From the NCBI RefSeq assembly GCF_002080435.1, contig NZ_CP020538.1:496001-560000 (forward strand): a stretch of 64,000 nt of DNA. Direction: 5' to 3'. The DNA is from Sphingobium herbicidovorans. Its GTDB lineage: Bacteria; Pseudomonadota; Alphaproteobacteria; Sphingomonadales; Sphingomonadaceae. Numbering within the stretch: the first letter of the stretch is position 1; each line of letters begins with the position of its first letter. Shown piece by piece: positions 1 to 10,334 of the stretch. The translations under genes were made by a program, and so were the position numbers. The notes beneath the pieces were generated by a model. That model was not told the origin of the DNA. It saw only the letters and a program-made list of their open reading frames with translations, and ran no database searches.

Positions 1-523
1 ACTGCGTCAGGACAATGCGTCCGGCACGCTGTGGAACATGGTCGGCTTCCAGACGAAGCTGAAACATGGCGCGCAGGTCGATCTGTTCCGCACGATCCCC
101 GGTCTGGAAAATGCCGAGTTCGCCCGGCTCGGCGGCCTTCACCGCAACACGTTCATTCAAAGCCCCAAGCTCCTTGACGCCACGCTCCGGTTGAAGAACG
201 CCCCCCATATACGTTTCGCCGGCCAAATGACCGGCTGCGAAGGCTATGTCGAAAGCGCGGCGATCGGACTGCTCGCGGGCCGTTTCGCCGCGGCAGAAAT
301 ATTGGGGCAGCAACTGGCTCCCCCGCCTGGCGAAACTGCGTTGGGCGCGCTGCTAGGCCATGTCATCGGCAACGTCGAAACAGCCGACTATCAGCCAATG
401 AACGTCAATTTCGGCCTGTTCCCGCCGATAGACGATGTGAAGAAAAAACAGCGCAAGGAAGCGATGACGTCGCGCGCGCGCGCGGCCCTGGGCCTTTGGC
501 TGGGCGAACTCCAGCCCGCCTGA
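1..523 (+). CDS. trmFO: tRNA (uracil-5-)-methyltransferase TrmFO, C-terminal part
   Basis: The gene is cut by the left window edge; the open frame runs from base 2 and leaves about 173 residues. TrmFO is the folate- and FAD-dependent enzyme that makes 5-methyluridine at position 54 in the T-loop of tRNA. The visible segment has the typical C-terminal signatures: an LRQDN stretch followed by GFQTKLK, the HRNTFIQSP segment, and the [16 protein letters not shown] glycine-rich FAD-contacting block. It ends with NVNFGLFPP, as in full-length members. The catalytic N-terminal cysteine region lies outside the window. It is convergent with the next gene, only four bases away. Confidence 0.93.
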   Translation, partial: LRQDNASGTLWNMVGFQTKLKHGAQVDLFRTIPGLENAEFARLGGLHRNTFIQSPKLLDATLRLKNAPHIRFAGQMTGCEGYVESAAIGLLAGRFAAAEILGQQLAPPPGETALGALLGHVIGNVETADYQPMNVNFGLFPPIDDVKKKQRKEAMTSRARAALGLWLGELQPA

Positions 524-527
524 ACCA

Positions 528-1007
528 TCAGCATTTACAGCGCGGCTTGGGACTGCGCTTGGGGGCGGTACTGGCGAACTCCGCCGGGGTCAGCTTGCCA
601 TCGCCATTCGCATCCGCCTGCGCGAAGCGGTCGGATGTCGCAACCGCCCATTCCTCGAACGACAGCAGATTGTCACCATCCTTATCGAGCTTCTTGAAAG
701 CCTTGACCCGGCTGCCCATCATCTCGATCCGCGTAATCACGCCATCCCGGTCGCGATCGTATCGAGCAAAGCGCTTCTGTTCGCGGCTTTGCGGGCTTGC
801 CTCACCGGGACGGGGCAGCGGCTTTCCAACGGCATCTGGATCGCCCTCCGGCAACGCATCGTTGGCGGGAGGCGGCGGAGGCGCTATCACGGCCTCAGGC
901 GCGGGACCATTGGCCGCGCGCCCCTGCCACCAGAAAAGGCTTGCCGCGACCAGCAGCAATGTTGCGCCGGCGCCTGCCATGATCCGTCCCACAAAATCCC
1001 CCTTCAA
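528..1007 (-). CDS. membrane-anchored EF-hand protein
   Basis: A 159-residue protein. An N-terminal hydrophobic segment (about residues 12-27) suggests a signal anchor or uncleaved signal. A proline/alanine-rich linker (about 36-72) follows, then three EF-hand calcium-binding loops at about residues 84-95 (DRDRDGVITRIE), 108-119 (DKDGDNLLSFEE) and 132-143 (DANGDGKLTPAE). All three keep Asp at position 1, Gly at 6 and Glu at 12 or its equivalent, except loop 2, where the central glycine falls at position 4. The protein is expected to face the periplasm. Its start overlaps the stop of the upstream squalene/phytoene-synthase-like gene by four bases, so the two are probably co-translated. Its specific role is unknown. 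Confidence 0.85.
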   Translation of the reverse strand: MKGDFVGRIMAGAGATLLLVAASLFWWQGRAANGPAPEAVIAPPPPPANDALPEGDPDAVGKPLPRPGEASPQSREQKRFARYDRDRDGVITRIEMMGSRVKAFKKLDKDGDNLLSFEEWAVATSDRFAQADANGDGKLTPAEFASTAPKRSPKPRCKC

Positions 1008-1648
1008 CGCGTGGTCAGCGCCACGCGCAATAGCCGAAGATAAAGTCCCGGCGTCAAGCGTTTAGGCGCCACCCGGCCCTTTAAAATGTCCTGCCGCGCC
1101 AAGCCATAAGCGATGCGCACAGGCCGCCAGGCGGCAGGCCAGGGTTGAGAGAAGGAGGGCATCTTTTCCCGCGCAAGGCCGATCGCATCAGCCGCGAGAG
1201 ACGGGTCGGCCACATGCCCGGACAAGTCCCACAGCGCCCATGCCGCGCCAGCCTGCGTCAACCAGGGTGACACGTCGCTTTCCCCCGCAAGCGCATGGAA
1301 CAATCCACCGCCGCGGCCATTGGCATAGCCGTCAAGGTCGACATCTCCCACCATCGCCTCCCAGCCATCGAGCCATGCCGACAGCCCGGCAGGCGGTAAC
1401 GCGCCCAGCGTACGCAGGCCGTCGATCAGCGGTTCCCCCCTGCCCTTGGCCCCCGCCTCATCGCTCAACGCTTCCTGCCACCAGGCGAGGCGGATCTGGC
1501 CGATCATGGGTTCGCTCGTCGTGGCCGCGAGCCGGGCAAAACGTGCGTCCAGCGTCCACAGCAGCCGATGGCGCGCCATGTCATCGCCCGCATAGGCGCT
1601 CAGCAGCGCCGCCAGGGCGGACGGTTCGTCGGCCAATGCCTCAGCCAC
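1004..1648 (-). CDS. squalene/phytoene synthase family-like protein
   Basis: A 214-residue protein starting at a GTG codon (1648). It resembles the short, divergent members of the squalene/phytoene synthase fold (trans-isoprenyl diphosphate synthase, head-to-head type) common in alphaproteobacteria and related to mitochondrial NDUFAF6. Visible similarity includes an N-terminal R-R-hydrophobic helix and the IGQIRLAWWQEAL segment, which matches the family block where true enzymes carry W-x-x-x-L. The classical DxxxD metal-binding motifs of real synthases are not evident (only DVDLDGYANGRGGG in the matching region), so an assembly or scaffold role is as likely as catalysis. It is the first gene of a two-gene minus-strand unit with the EF-hand protein. 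Confidence 0.7.
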   Translation of the reverse strand: MAEALADEPSALAALLSAYAGDDMARHRLLWTLDARFARLAATTSEPMIGQIRLAWWQEALSDEAGAKGRGEPLIDGLRTLGALPPAGLSAWLDGWEAMVGDVDLDGYANGRGGGLFHALAGESDVSPWLTQAGAAWALWDLSGHVADPSLAADAIGLAREKMPSFSQPWPAAWRPVRIAYGLARQDILKGRVAPKRLTPGLYLRLLRVALTTR

Positions 1649-1672
1649 AGGCTGTATATCGCCCGGTATAGA

Positions 1673-1688
1673 TTATCGTCATTTTAAC
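1673..1688. promoter_or_regulatory. imperfect CtrA-like box upstream of the Tad operon
   Basis: TTAT, seven bases, then TTAAC. This differs at one base from the alphaproteobacterial CtrA recognition pattern TTAA-N7-TTAA. It sits about 49 bases upstream of the TTG start of the TadG-like gene and in the divergent region with the squalene-synthase-like gene. On its own it would be weak, but three better copies occur at a similar distance from other genes in this window. Tad/Cpa pilus genes are known CtrA targets in Caulobacter. Assignment is by inference. Confidence 0.35.
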
Positions 1689-1736
1689 TATCCCCCGAAT
1701 ATTGATCCTAACACCTGCCCCTTAAGGAGCAGTCGG

Positions 1737-3866
1737 TTGCCCTGCCTGCAAGGGGGGTCGGGACAAGCATGGGTGAAAGCAAAAATGGGCGACAGGATCA
1801 AGCGCGCGCTGTTCATTTTGATGCGGCTCTATCACAATCAGGCTGGCAATACGCTGGCGATCGTGGCGGCTGCCATCTTCCCTCTGGCCGCGCTGATTGG
1901 CGGCGGCGTGGATATCAGCCGCATCTACCTGACCAAGACGCGGCTGCAACAGGCATGCGACGCTGGCGCGCTTGCCGGGCGACGCGCCATGACGGGTCTC
2001 ACCTGGACAACGGGGCAGGATAACGGAAGCTCAGAGGACACCGCCAACCGCTTTTTCACCGTTAACTTCCCCGCCAACAAATATGGGACAAAGTCCGGCG
2101 CGGTCGTCTATTCGGCCAGCGAGACGGGCGCCGTCACCGGCAACGCGACGGTGGTCGTTCCGATGACGCTGATGTCGCTTTTTCAGATGCCGGACAAAAC
2201 GGTAACGGCGACCTGTACCGCCGATCTTCAATTACCGAATACCGACGTGATGTTCGTTCTGGATACGACCTTGTCCATGAATGAAATCAACACCGGCGAT
2301 TCCCAAAGCCGAATCGAGGTGCTGCGCAGTGCCGTGAGCAGCTTCTATACAGAGCTGGAAAATGTCCGGCCCGCTGGCTCGCATATTCGCTATGGCTTCG
2401 TTCCCTATTCGGGAACCGTAAATGTTGGAACGCTGCTGAAACCAGCATGGCTTCAGGACAACCCCATCTACGACTCGCGGGAGGCCGACGGCACGTCCAC
2501 CCAAATCACGACCAAGAAATCGGGCGGCGGGTTTGAACCCGAAACGCTCAAGAGTTGGACTAATTGGCAAACGACCAGCGGTTCGTACGGCCCCGGCACG
2601 CCTTACTACGGGGAACCGGAAAACTGCGTCGCGCCAGCCAAGACCCTGTCAGATAAGACGGTCCAGACATCCTGGAATCCGAACTCAAGCGCGCTGCCGC
2701 GTTCTCGCGTCCACACACGCACACGGCACGGGACAACCTATTCGGCCAGCCTCTCGGGCGGCGTATGCACAATCAAGTCAACCGTCTACAACAATCTGGT
2801 CGAGGAGCGGACGGAAACGATCAGCCAAAATCCCAACGCCGGACAGCCGATCCCTGAAACGGAAACCACGACCACAACCACGCATTACCATTGGATTTAC
2901 AGGCCAATTTCCTATGACATTTCCGCTCTGAAAGTCACAGACAGCAACGGAAACGTCAAGGGTAACAGCTTCAAGGCGCCAGTTGAGAACGCAAGCGCAA
3001 GCGGTCATCCCAGAGAGCGCACGATCACGTGGAACGCATCCAACGGCTGCATCGAGGAACGCGGAAGCGGCTATGACATGGATGTCGATCTGGTTCCGGA
3101 TCCCACGCGGCCCGAAACCCAATGGAAGCCATATCTGCCCCGCCTCGTCTATGGCCGTGACCAGACGACGACAGGATATCAGAAGCCGGCACCAGAGGGG
3201 CAAAGATACCCTACAGCGTGGCTCAATAGATGGGCGTTCAGTGGATCGCCCCTTGAAACCAAGACGCGCGACTTCAACCTCAACGATACCACCAACTTCT
3301 ACACGCCGTCAGTAGATTTGTGGCAATCCGGCGCTTGCCCAACCGCTGCCCGTAAACTGTCGGAAATAGACGCCACTACGCTTAACGCATATCTTGACAG
3401 CCTCACGCCAGCGGGCTTCACCTATCACGACATCGGCATGTTGTGGGGTCTGCGCCTGATGTCCCGCGAGGGTCTGTTTGCAGCGGAACACGCAGCCGCC
3501 GAATCATCGGGCCGGTACGCCCGTAACCTGATATTCATGACCGACGGCCAGACTGACACGCGCATCGGAGCATATGATGCTTGGGGCTTATCAGCCATGA
3601 CGCGGCGACGTACCCCCACCAATCGTGTGCCGACCGATGAAGAACAGAATGCACTTACTGAAACGCGGCTGACCCAGCTGTGCAATGTAGCCAAAAATCA
3701 AAAGAACATCACGGTATGGGTGATCGCCTTCGGTACGGAACTCAGCCCTCTTTTGTCGGGCTGTGCGTCCCCCGGTCGCGCTTATCAGGCCGATAACGCC
3801 GATCAGCTGACGGCCACTTTCTCCCAGATCGCATCGCAGATCGCCCAGTTGCGGGTGACACGATGA
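1737..3866 (+). CDS. TadG-like pilus-associated protein with von Willebrand factor A domain
   Basis: A 709-residue protein if translation starts at TTG 1737, which has AAGGAG seven bases upstream; an in-frame ATG at 1785 gives 693 residues with a weaker ribosome site. The N terminus carries the TadE/G-like signature: a short basic head, then a single hydrophobic helix around GNTLAIVAAAIFPLAALIGGGVDISR, followed by TKTRLQQACDAGALAGRR. A vWA domain begins at DVMFVLDTTLSMN (a DxTxS version of the metal-ion site) and finishes with the MTDGQTD and VWVIAFG strands. A large loop of about 200 residues rich in Thr, Pro and Tyr is inserted in the vWA domain. Likely inner-membrane anchored with the bulk in the periplasm, acting with Flp/Tad-type pili or as an orphan. 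It overlaps the next gene by four bases. Confidence 0.87.
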   Translation: MPCLQGGSGQAWVKAKMGDRIKRALFILMRLYHNQAGNTLAIVAAAIFPLAALIGGGVDISRIYLTKTRLQQACDAGALAGRRAMTGLTWTTGQDNGSSEDTANRFFTVNFPANKYGTKSGAVVYSASETGAVTGNATVVVPMTLMSLFQMPDKTVTATCTADLQLPNTDVMFVLDTTLSMNEINTGDSQSRIEVLRSAVSSFYTELENVRPAGSHIRYGFVPYSGTVNVGTLLKPAWLQDNPIYDSREADGTSTQITTKKSGGGFEPETLKSWTNWQTTSGSYGPGTPYYGEPENCVAPAKTLSDKTVQTSWNPNSSALPRSRVHTRTRHGTTYSASLSGGVCTIKSTVYNNLVEERTETISQNPNAGQPIPETETTTTTTHYHWIYRPISYDISALKVTDSNGNVKGNSFKAPVENASASGHPRERTITWNASNGCIEERGSGYDMDVDLVPDPTRPETQWKPYLPRLVYGRDQTTTGYQKPAPEGQRYPTAWLNRWAFSGSPLETKTRDFNLNDTTNFYTPSVDLWQSGACPTAARKLSEIDATTLNAYLDSLTPAGFTYHDIGMLWGLRLMSREGLFAAEHAAAESSGRYARNLIFMTDGQTDTRIGAYDAWGLSAMTRRRTPTNRVPTDEEQNALTETRLTQLCNVAKNQKNITVWVIAFGTELSPLLSGCASPGRAYQADNADQLTATFSQIASQIAQLRVTR

Positions 3867-4483
3867 GACGCGCTACCGCTAGGTCTCGCTTCACCGGGCA
3901 AGCTCGATCTCTCGCCCAGGATGCTCGCGGCGCAACATTGGTGGAGTTCGCCTTCGTCGCGCCCATCCTCGTGCTCATGCTGATGTTCCTGTTCGACACC
4001 GGCTATTATCTCTACGCCCGCGCCATATTAAGCGGAGAAATACAGGCTGCAGGGCGGGCGTCAGCTCTCGAAACGGCTACCCAGGCCAACCGCGCATTGC
4101 TGGACAACTCGGTCGAGACGGCGGTGAAACGACTGGTTGGTGGCGGGACACTCCACTTTGATCGCCTGGCCTTCAAATCCTACGGCCGCGCCCAGTCCAG
4201 GGCAGAGGCCTTTATCGACTCCAACGGCGACAACATCTGCAACAACAATGAAAGCTTCGACGACGCCAACGCCAACGGCGTACGCGATACCGATTCGGGC
4301 GTAGCCGGCCAAGGCGGCGCAAAGGACGTCACAATCTATTCCGCGACGCTGGAATATGATCGCCTTTTCCCGATGGCGTCACTGTTGGGCTGGAGCCAGC
4401 AGGTCAGCGTCACCGCACACACCATTTTACGCAATCAGCCTTTCGATAAGCAGGCGGAAGCCTTGATTGGCCATTGCGATTGA
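3863..4483 (+). CDS. TadE-like pseudopilin with an Asp-rich insertion
   Basis: A 206-residue TadE family protein. A basic N-terminal tail is followed by RGATLVEFAFVAPILVLML, the TadE motif with its conserved Glu after the processing-site-like glycine, then one membrane helix. Around residues 113-145 there is an insertion with two acidic loops, FIDSNGDNICNNNESFDD and ANANGVRDTDSG, which looks like a calcium-binding (dockerin/EF-loop-like) repeat. The ATGA overlap with the TadG-like gene indicates translational coupling, and a second TadE-like gene follows 10 bases downstream. TadE proteins are minor pseudopilins of Flp/Tad pilus machines. No ATPase, platform or secretin genes are present in this window. 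Confidence 0.87.
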   Translation: MRRATARSRFTGQARSLAQDARGATLVEFAFVAPILVLMLMFLFDTGYYLYARAILSGEIQAAGRASALETATQANRALLDNSVETAVKRLVGGGTLHFDRLAFKSYGRAQSRAEAFIDSNGDNICNNNESFDDANANGVRDTDSGVAGQGGAKDVTIYSATLEYDRLFPMASLLGWSQQVSVTAHTILRNQPFDKQAEALIGHCD

Positions 4484-4493
4484 GGATCCATCA

Positions 4494-5174
4494 ATGAACA
4501 GGTCTCAAACCTCAGGCATCCGACAGGCGATCACCAGATCCATTCCCTCGCGGCGTGATCTTCTGCGGTGCCAGAGCGGCATCGCCTTGACCGAGTTCGC
4601 GATGGCTTTCCCCATTCTGCTGATCTTCGCCACATCTGGCCTGGAACTCACCAACTATGCCCTGACCGTGAAGAGAGTCGGCGAACTCGCGGTCATGGTA
4701 TCGGACAACGCGTCCCGGATGGGTGCTCAAAGCGCCATTAACAACAAGCCGGTTAGCGAGGCGGAGATCAACGACGTTTTCATCGGCGCGGATCTGCAAG
4801 CAGCCAATCTGAATCTCAGTCAAAAGGGCAAGATCGTCCTTTCCAGCCTGCAGCGAAATGAAGATGGCGGGCAGACGATAAAATGGCAGCGATGCTTTGG
4901 AGGGGGCGCTTATCAGTCCGCTTACGGACCAGAGGGTACAGGCGCCACGGGCACCAGTTTCGTCGGCATGGGACCGGAGGATCATGAGGTTACTGCAGCG
5001 GCGGGGACGGCGGTGATGGTGGTGGAAATCCACTACACCTACAAACGACTGATGCCCATTATCACGCTGCCGCTACACGACATTACGGAGTTTTCGGCCT
5101 ATAACGTCCGCGATAGTCGAGACATCACACAGGTTTACAATACCGAGAATGTGACGCCATCGACCTGCACCTGA
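4494..5174 (+). CDS. TadE-like pseudopilin
   Basis: A 226-residue protein from ATG 4494, which has a GAGG sequence at a usable distance; a longer frame from 4467 would overlap the upstream gene. The N terminus is basic, then comes SGIALTEFAMAFPILLIFATSGLELTNYAL, the TadE signature with its Glu and one hydrophobic helix. The remaining approximately 170 residues are predicted to be periplasmic and include a glycine-rich loop (FGGGAYQSAYG). It is the third and last gene of the Tad-like operon. Convergent with pdhB, 54 bases away. Confidence 0.85.
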   Translation: MNRSQTSGIRQAITRSIPSRRDLLRCQSGIALTEFAMAFPILLIFATSGLELTNYALTVKRVGELAVMVSDNASRMGAQSAINNKPVSEAEINDVFIGADLQAANLNLSQKGKIVLSSLQRNEDGGQTIKWQRCFGGGAYQSAYGPEGTGATGTSFVGMGPEDHEVTAAAGTAVMVVEIHYTYKRLMPIITLPLHDITEFSAYNVRDSRDITQVYNTENVTPSTCT

Positions 5175-5194
5175 ACTCAGGCGCGTAGCAGGAA

Positions 5195-5217
5195 GGGAGA
5201 GCCAGTTCGGCCCTCCC
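5195..5217. terminator. possible bidirectional terminator hairpin
   Basis: An inverted repeat of nine base pairs with one mismatch (5195-5203 against 5209-5217, five-base loop) lies between the convergent ends of the TadE-like gene and pdhB. There is no clear T-tract on either strand, so its terminator role rests mainly on position. Confidence 0.4.
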
Positions 5218-5228
5218 CAACTATATGG

Positions 5229-6617
5229 TCAACGATAGCAAACCTTCTTCGCCGCAGCGACGACACGCGCCGCGTCGATAAGCGCCGCCTTTTCAAGGTT
5301 CGCGGCATAGGGCAGCGGCACATCCTCGTTGGTCACGCGCAAAACTGGCGCATCCAGGTCGTCGAAACCCTGCTCCATCACCACGGCGGCGATTTCCGAC
5401 GCGATCGAGCAAACCGGCCAACCTTCCTCGACCACGACGAGGCGATTGGTCTTCTTGAGGCTCTCCAACACGGTCGCGGTGTCCAGCGGTCGCAACGTGC
5501 GCAGATCGATGACCTCCGCATCTATGCCCTCGCCCGCCAGCGTTTCCGCCGCTTCCAGCGCGATGCCGACACCGATCGAATAACTGACCAGCGTCACATC
5601 CTTGCCCGCGCGCATTACACGGGCCTTGCCGATCGGCAGGACATAGTCATCCACCTTCGGCACGTCGAAGCTCCGGCCGTAGACCAGCTCATTCTCCAGG
5701 AAAACGACCGGGTCTTCTGACCGGATGGCGGCCTTCAGCAAACCCTTCGCATCGGCCGCATCATAGGGCGCGATGACGATAAGGCCCGGAACAGCCGCAT
5801 ACCAAGGTCCATAATTCTGGCTGTGCTGGGCCCCGACGCGGCTCGCCGCGCCATTGGGGCCACGGAACACTATGGGACAGCGCATCTGGCCGCCCGACAT
5901 ATAGTTGGTCTTGGCCGCCGAGTTGATGATGTGGTCAATCGCCTGCATGGCGAAGTTGAACGTCATGAACTCGATGACCGGGCGAAGGCCGCCCATCGCG
6001 GCGCCAGCGCCAATACCGGCAAAGCCATATTCGGTGATCGGCGTGTCGATGACGCGCTTATCGCCAAACTCATCGAGAAGGCCTTGGGTCACCTTGTAAG
6101 CGCCCTGATATTCAGCCACTTCCTCACCCATGACGAATACCCGCTCATCGCGGCGCATTTCTTCGGCCATGGCATCGCGCAGCGCTTCACGCACCGTCGT
6201 TTTTACATATTCGGCGCCTTCGGGAACATCAGGGTCAGCCACGCTGGCCTTTACGTCCGTATCCAGCTTGGCCGTTCCGCTGACCGCCTTCTTCGGCGCC
6301 TCAGCGGCCGCCTCCGCCTTGGCGGCAGGCGCGTTTTCCTTCGCCCTCGGCGCAGGCTTAGCGGCATCGCCGCCCTCGCCAGCCATTGTCGCGATGACCG
6401 TGCCGACTTTCACGCCTTCGGTGCCCTCGGGAATGACGATCGCGCCGATCTTGCCTTCATCGACCGCTTCAAATTCCATCGTCGCCTTATCAGTCTCGAT
6501 CTCGGCGAGAATATCGCCCGAGCGCACTTCGTCGCCTTCCTTCACAAGCCATTTGGCCAGCGTGCCTTCCTCCATCGTCGGGGAGAGCGCTGGCATCTTG
6601 ATTTCGATACCCATCAA
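5229..6617 (-). CDS. pdhB: pyruvate dehydrogenase E1 component, beta subunit, with lipoyl domain
   Basis: A 462-residue protein of the pyruvate dehydrogenase complex. Residues about 3-78 form a lipoyl (biotinyl-like) domain with the lipoylated lysine in [10 protein letters not shown] (Lys44). An Ala/Pro/Lys-rich linker (about 85-125) follows. From about residue 135 comes the transketolase-like E1 beta fold, with [36 protein letters not shown] and the C-terminal transketolase domain ([28 protein letters not shown]). Fusion of a lipoyl domain to E1 beta is known in alphaproteobacteria. Its start overlaps the end of pdhA by four bases. The E2 gene is not adjacent; the next genes are the convergent Tad operon. 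Confidence 0.96.
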   Translation of the reverse strand: MMGIEIKMPALSPTMEEGTLAKWLVKEGDEVRSGDILAEIETDKATMEFEAVDEGKIGAIVIPEGTEGVKVGTVIATMAGEGGDAAKPAPRAKENAPAAKAEAAAEAPKKAVSGTAKLDTDVKASVADPDVPEGAEYVKTTVREALRDAMAEEMRRDERVFVMGEEVAEYQGAYKVTQGLLDEFGDKRVIDTPITEYGFAGIGAGAAMGGLRPVIEFMTFNFAMQAIDHIINSAAKTNYMSGGQMRCPIVFRGPNGAASRVGAQHSQNYGPWYAAVPGLIVIAPYDAADAKGLLKAAIRSEDPVVFLENELVYGRSFDVPKVDDYVLPIGKARVMRAGKDVTLVSYSIGVGIALEAAETLAGEGIDAEVIDLRTLRPLDTATVLESLKKTNRLVVVEEGWPVCSIASEIAAVVMEQGFDDLDAPVLRVTNEDVPLPYAANLEKAALIDAARVVAAAKKVCYR

Positions 6618-7687
6618 TATTGCTCCACCAGCACGTCGGTATAGAGTTCGGACATTTCCGGCTCCGGCGATGTTTCGGCGAAGTCGGCCGCGTCGCTCAC
6701 GATCTTGCGAATGTCCTGATCAACCTTTTTGAGTTCATCCTCGCTGACGCCTGCGTCCATCAGATACTTCTTCGCACCCTCGATCGGGTCGGATTTTTCG
6801 CGCATGGCCTGCACTTCCTCGCGCGAACGGTATTTCGCGGGGTCGGACATGGAGTGGCCGCGGTAGCGATAGGTCTTCATTTCCAGAAGAATGGGGCCAT
6901 TGCCACCCTGCACCCATTTAAGCGCTTCCTCAGTCGCGCCGCGCACCGCAAGGACGTCCATGCCATTGACCTGGATGCCGGGGATACGGAAACTTTCGCC
7001 GCGGCGATAAAGCTGATCCTCGGCTGACGAGCGATTAACGCTGGTGCCCATGGCGTATTGATTGTTTTCGATCACGAAGATGATCGGCAGCTTCCATAGC
7101 TCAGCCATGTTGAAGCTTTCATAGACCTGGCCCTGATTGGCCGCGCCGTCGCCGAAATAGGCAACGCACACGCCCCCATCGCCCTTATATTTGTGCGCGA
7201 AACCCAAGCCCGCGCCGAGTGATACCTGAGCGCCGACGATCCCGTGACCGCCGAAAAACTTATGCTCGACGCTGAACATGTGCATCGAGCCGCCCTTGCC
7301 CTTCGAAATGCCCGCCTCGCGACCGGTCAGCTCAGCCATGATGACATTCGGATCTATGCCATAGGCAAGCATGTGGCCGTGGTCGCGATAGCCGGTGATA
7401 ACGCTGTCCTTGCCGGGCTTGAGCGCCGACTGGATGCCCACGGCAACCGCTTCCTGGCCGATATAGAGATGACAAAAGCCGCCGATCAGGCCGAGGCCAT
7501 AAAGCTGCCCCGCCTTTTCCTCAAAGCGGCGGATGAGGACCATTTGCCGATAGAATTCCAGCAATTCTTCCTTGGTCGCCTTGTAATCGCTCGGTGCTTC
7601 GGGGCGAGGCCGGTTGTGGTCCGCGCTGGCAGGGCTTTGCGCCTTTGCCTTTGCACGCGACGGACGCGGCGTCGTTGGTTTCGCCAA
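6614..7687 (-). CDS. pdhA: pyruvate dehydrogenase E1 component, alpha subunit
   Basis: A 357-residue subunit that binds thiamine diphosphate and decarboxylates pyruvate. The thiamine diphosphate motif is seen as [23 protein letters not shown] ending in ENN, and the regulatory-loop region [19 protein letters not shown] is conserved. [28 protein letters not shown] near residue 55 is typical of the family. The first 35 residues are Lys/Ala/Pro-rich and probably flexible. It lies downstream of ftsB and is coupled to pdhB by an ATGA overlap. Confidence 0.96.
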   Translation of the reverse strand: MAKPTTPRPSRAKAKAQSPASADHNRPRPEAPSDYKATKEELLEFYRQMVLIRRFEEKAGQLYGLGLIGGFCHLYIGQEAVAVGIQSALKPGKDSVITGYRDHGHMLAYGIDPNVIMAELTGREAGISKGKGGSMHMFSVEHKFFGGHGIVGAQVSLGAGLGFAHKYKGDGGVCVAYFGDGAANQGQVYESFNMAELWKLPIIFVIENNQYAMGTSVNRSSAEDQLYRRGESFRIPGIQVNGMDVLAVRGATEEALKWVQGGNGPILLEMKTYRYRGHSMSDPAKYRSREEVQAMREKSDPIEGAKKYLMDAGVSEDELKKVDQDIRKIVSDAADFAETSPEPEMSELYTDVLVEQY

Positions 7688-7797
7688 GGCTTCTTATCCT
7701 TTTGCCTGGATATGGATGGAAGGAAGCCCGATATAGCGGCAGAGTCGGCCAAAATGCAACGCCGCAACCCGCGCAATAGCCGCTTTGAACAGCGCGG

Positions 7798-8109
7798 TCA
7801 GTTCAGGGGAACGATCACTTCGTCGTGATGGATTACGCCGAGCTGGCGCCGGATCAGCTCATCACTCAGATCAGGGTCAACGCGACGCGGATTGAGCAGG
7901 TCCACGCGGTTGCGGAGCTCATTGCGCTGGGTCTGGACGGACTTCAATTCCCCCTTGGCGCCATGAAGCTGGCGCGAGTAATCACCCCAGGCAAGGACGC
8001 CATTGGAACCGAGCACCACATAGCCGGCAAAGAAAAGAAGCAGAAGCACAGCGATCGCCGGGCCGAAGGCCGAAAACAACAATGTGCGAAGCTTAGCGAT
8101 GTGCGCCAT
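7798..8109 (-). CDS. ftsB: septum formation initiator, FtsB/DivIC family
   Basis: A 103-residue bitopic membrane protein with a membrane helix at about residues 11-31. A coiled-coil follows (HGAKGELKSVQTQRNELRNRVDLL), then a short C-terminal part with PDLSDELIRRQLGVIHHDEVIV. This is the usual build and length of FtsB-like DivIC proteins, which link the early and late division proteins at the septum. Its place between eno and pdhA matches the common alphaproteobacterial order, supporting the call despite low sequence conservation. Confidence 0.88.
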   Translation of the reverse strand: MAHIAKLRTLLFSAFGPAIAVLLLLFFAGYVVLGSNGVLAWGDYSRQLHGAKGELKSVQTQRNELRNRVDLLNPRRVDPDLSDELIRRQLGVIHHDEVIVPLN

Positions 8110-8185
8110 GAAGCAGTTGAATCACAGGCCGAAGCCGGCCGCAAGAGAAATCTGGCTAACTTGCGGCCGGGCGGCGAATTAACCC

Positions 8186-9490
<1,305 letters not shown>

Positions 9491-9670
9491 TCAATTCCGG
9501 CTCCGCTTAGCCAGCACCTCCCGGATTGGCAATGCGGGGCTTGCATGGATGCGAAAAATGCCGATGGTCAAATTAGTAACGGCAACGGAACTGTGGCCCG
9601 CCGCGTGCATTGAGGACGGATACCCATTCGCCCGCATCGCGACCCCACGATATTGAGGAGACATAGGACG

Positions 9671-10285
9671 ATGGCTGACACTCCGGAAACCCCGCCCGTA
9701 AAGCGCACCAGGAAGGCAGCAACCACCAAGCCGGCCAAAGCCAAGCCTGTCACGACCTCTGCTGTTGCCAAGCCACCGGCAAAGCCGGTCAAGGCAGCAC
9801 CGACGCGGAGCGCTTCCACGCCCAAAACCGGCAACGGGGCAGCTTCGCATGGCTGGACCGCGCAGATTGCGCCGCTGAAGGCGCAGGCGGAGAAGGCCGC
9901 GAAGAGCGCGGCGGACAAGCTCAATAGCGTCGATTGGAAGACCCACATCGATCCGCTGAAGGATCAGGCGACGCAGACCGCAAAGTCGGCCGCCATCGTC
10001 GCCAAGGACAAGACCGGAACGGCGATGCAGAGCCTGGCAAAGCTGATCACTGACACTGCGGGCACCGTAGATGCCAAACTGGGCCCGCAATATGGCGATT
10101 ATGCGCGGCAGGCAGCAGAAGCAGTGGCGGGGGCCGCCGACACTCTGGACAGCAAGGATGTCGATCAGCTGATGACCGAAGCGCGCGATTTCGTTCGCAA
10201 AAGTCCCGCCGTAGCGATTGGCGCCGCAGCGGTGGTCGGTTTCGTACTTATGCGCCTGGCCAAGGGATCAGACGACAAGGCATGA
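9671..10285 (+). CDS. YqjD/ElaB-like (DUF883-type) membrane-anchored protein with internal repeat
   Basis: A 204-residue protein from ATG 9671, preceded by GAGGAG about ten bases upstream. The first 55 residues are Lys/Ala/Pro/Thr-rich. Two similar helical units follow, one around WTAQIAPLKAQAEKAAKSAA and one around WKTHIDPLKDQATQTAKSAA. The C terminus has DQLMTEARDFVRKSPAVAIG then a single glycine/alanine/valine-rich membrane helix, the hallmark of the DUF883/YqjD/ElaB tail-anchored family. E. coli YqjD and ElaB are inner-membrane proteins that bind ribosomes in stationary phase; a similar role is only inferred. It heads a four-gene cluster. Confidence 0.75.
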   Translation: MADTPETPPVKRTRKAATTKPAKAKPVTTSAVAKPPAKPVKAAPTRSASTPKTGNGAASHGWTAQIAPLKAQAEKAAKSAADKLNSVDWKTHIDPLKDQATQTAKSAAIVAKDKTGTAMQSLAKLITDTAGTVDAKLGPQYGDYARQAAEAVAGAADTLDSKDVDQLMTEARDFVRKSPAVAIGAAAVVGFVLMRLAKGSDDKA

Positions 10286-10334
10286 TCGTCTCCGCCAACC
10301 AGAAATATATATCCATAGCGGGGCGGAGGTTTTT

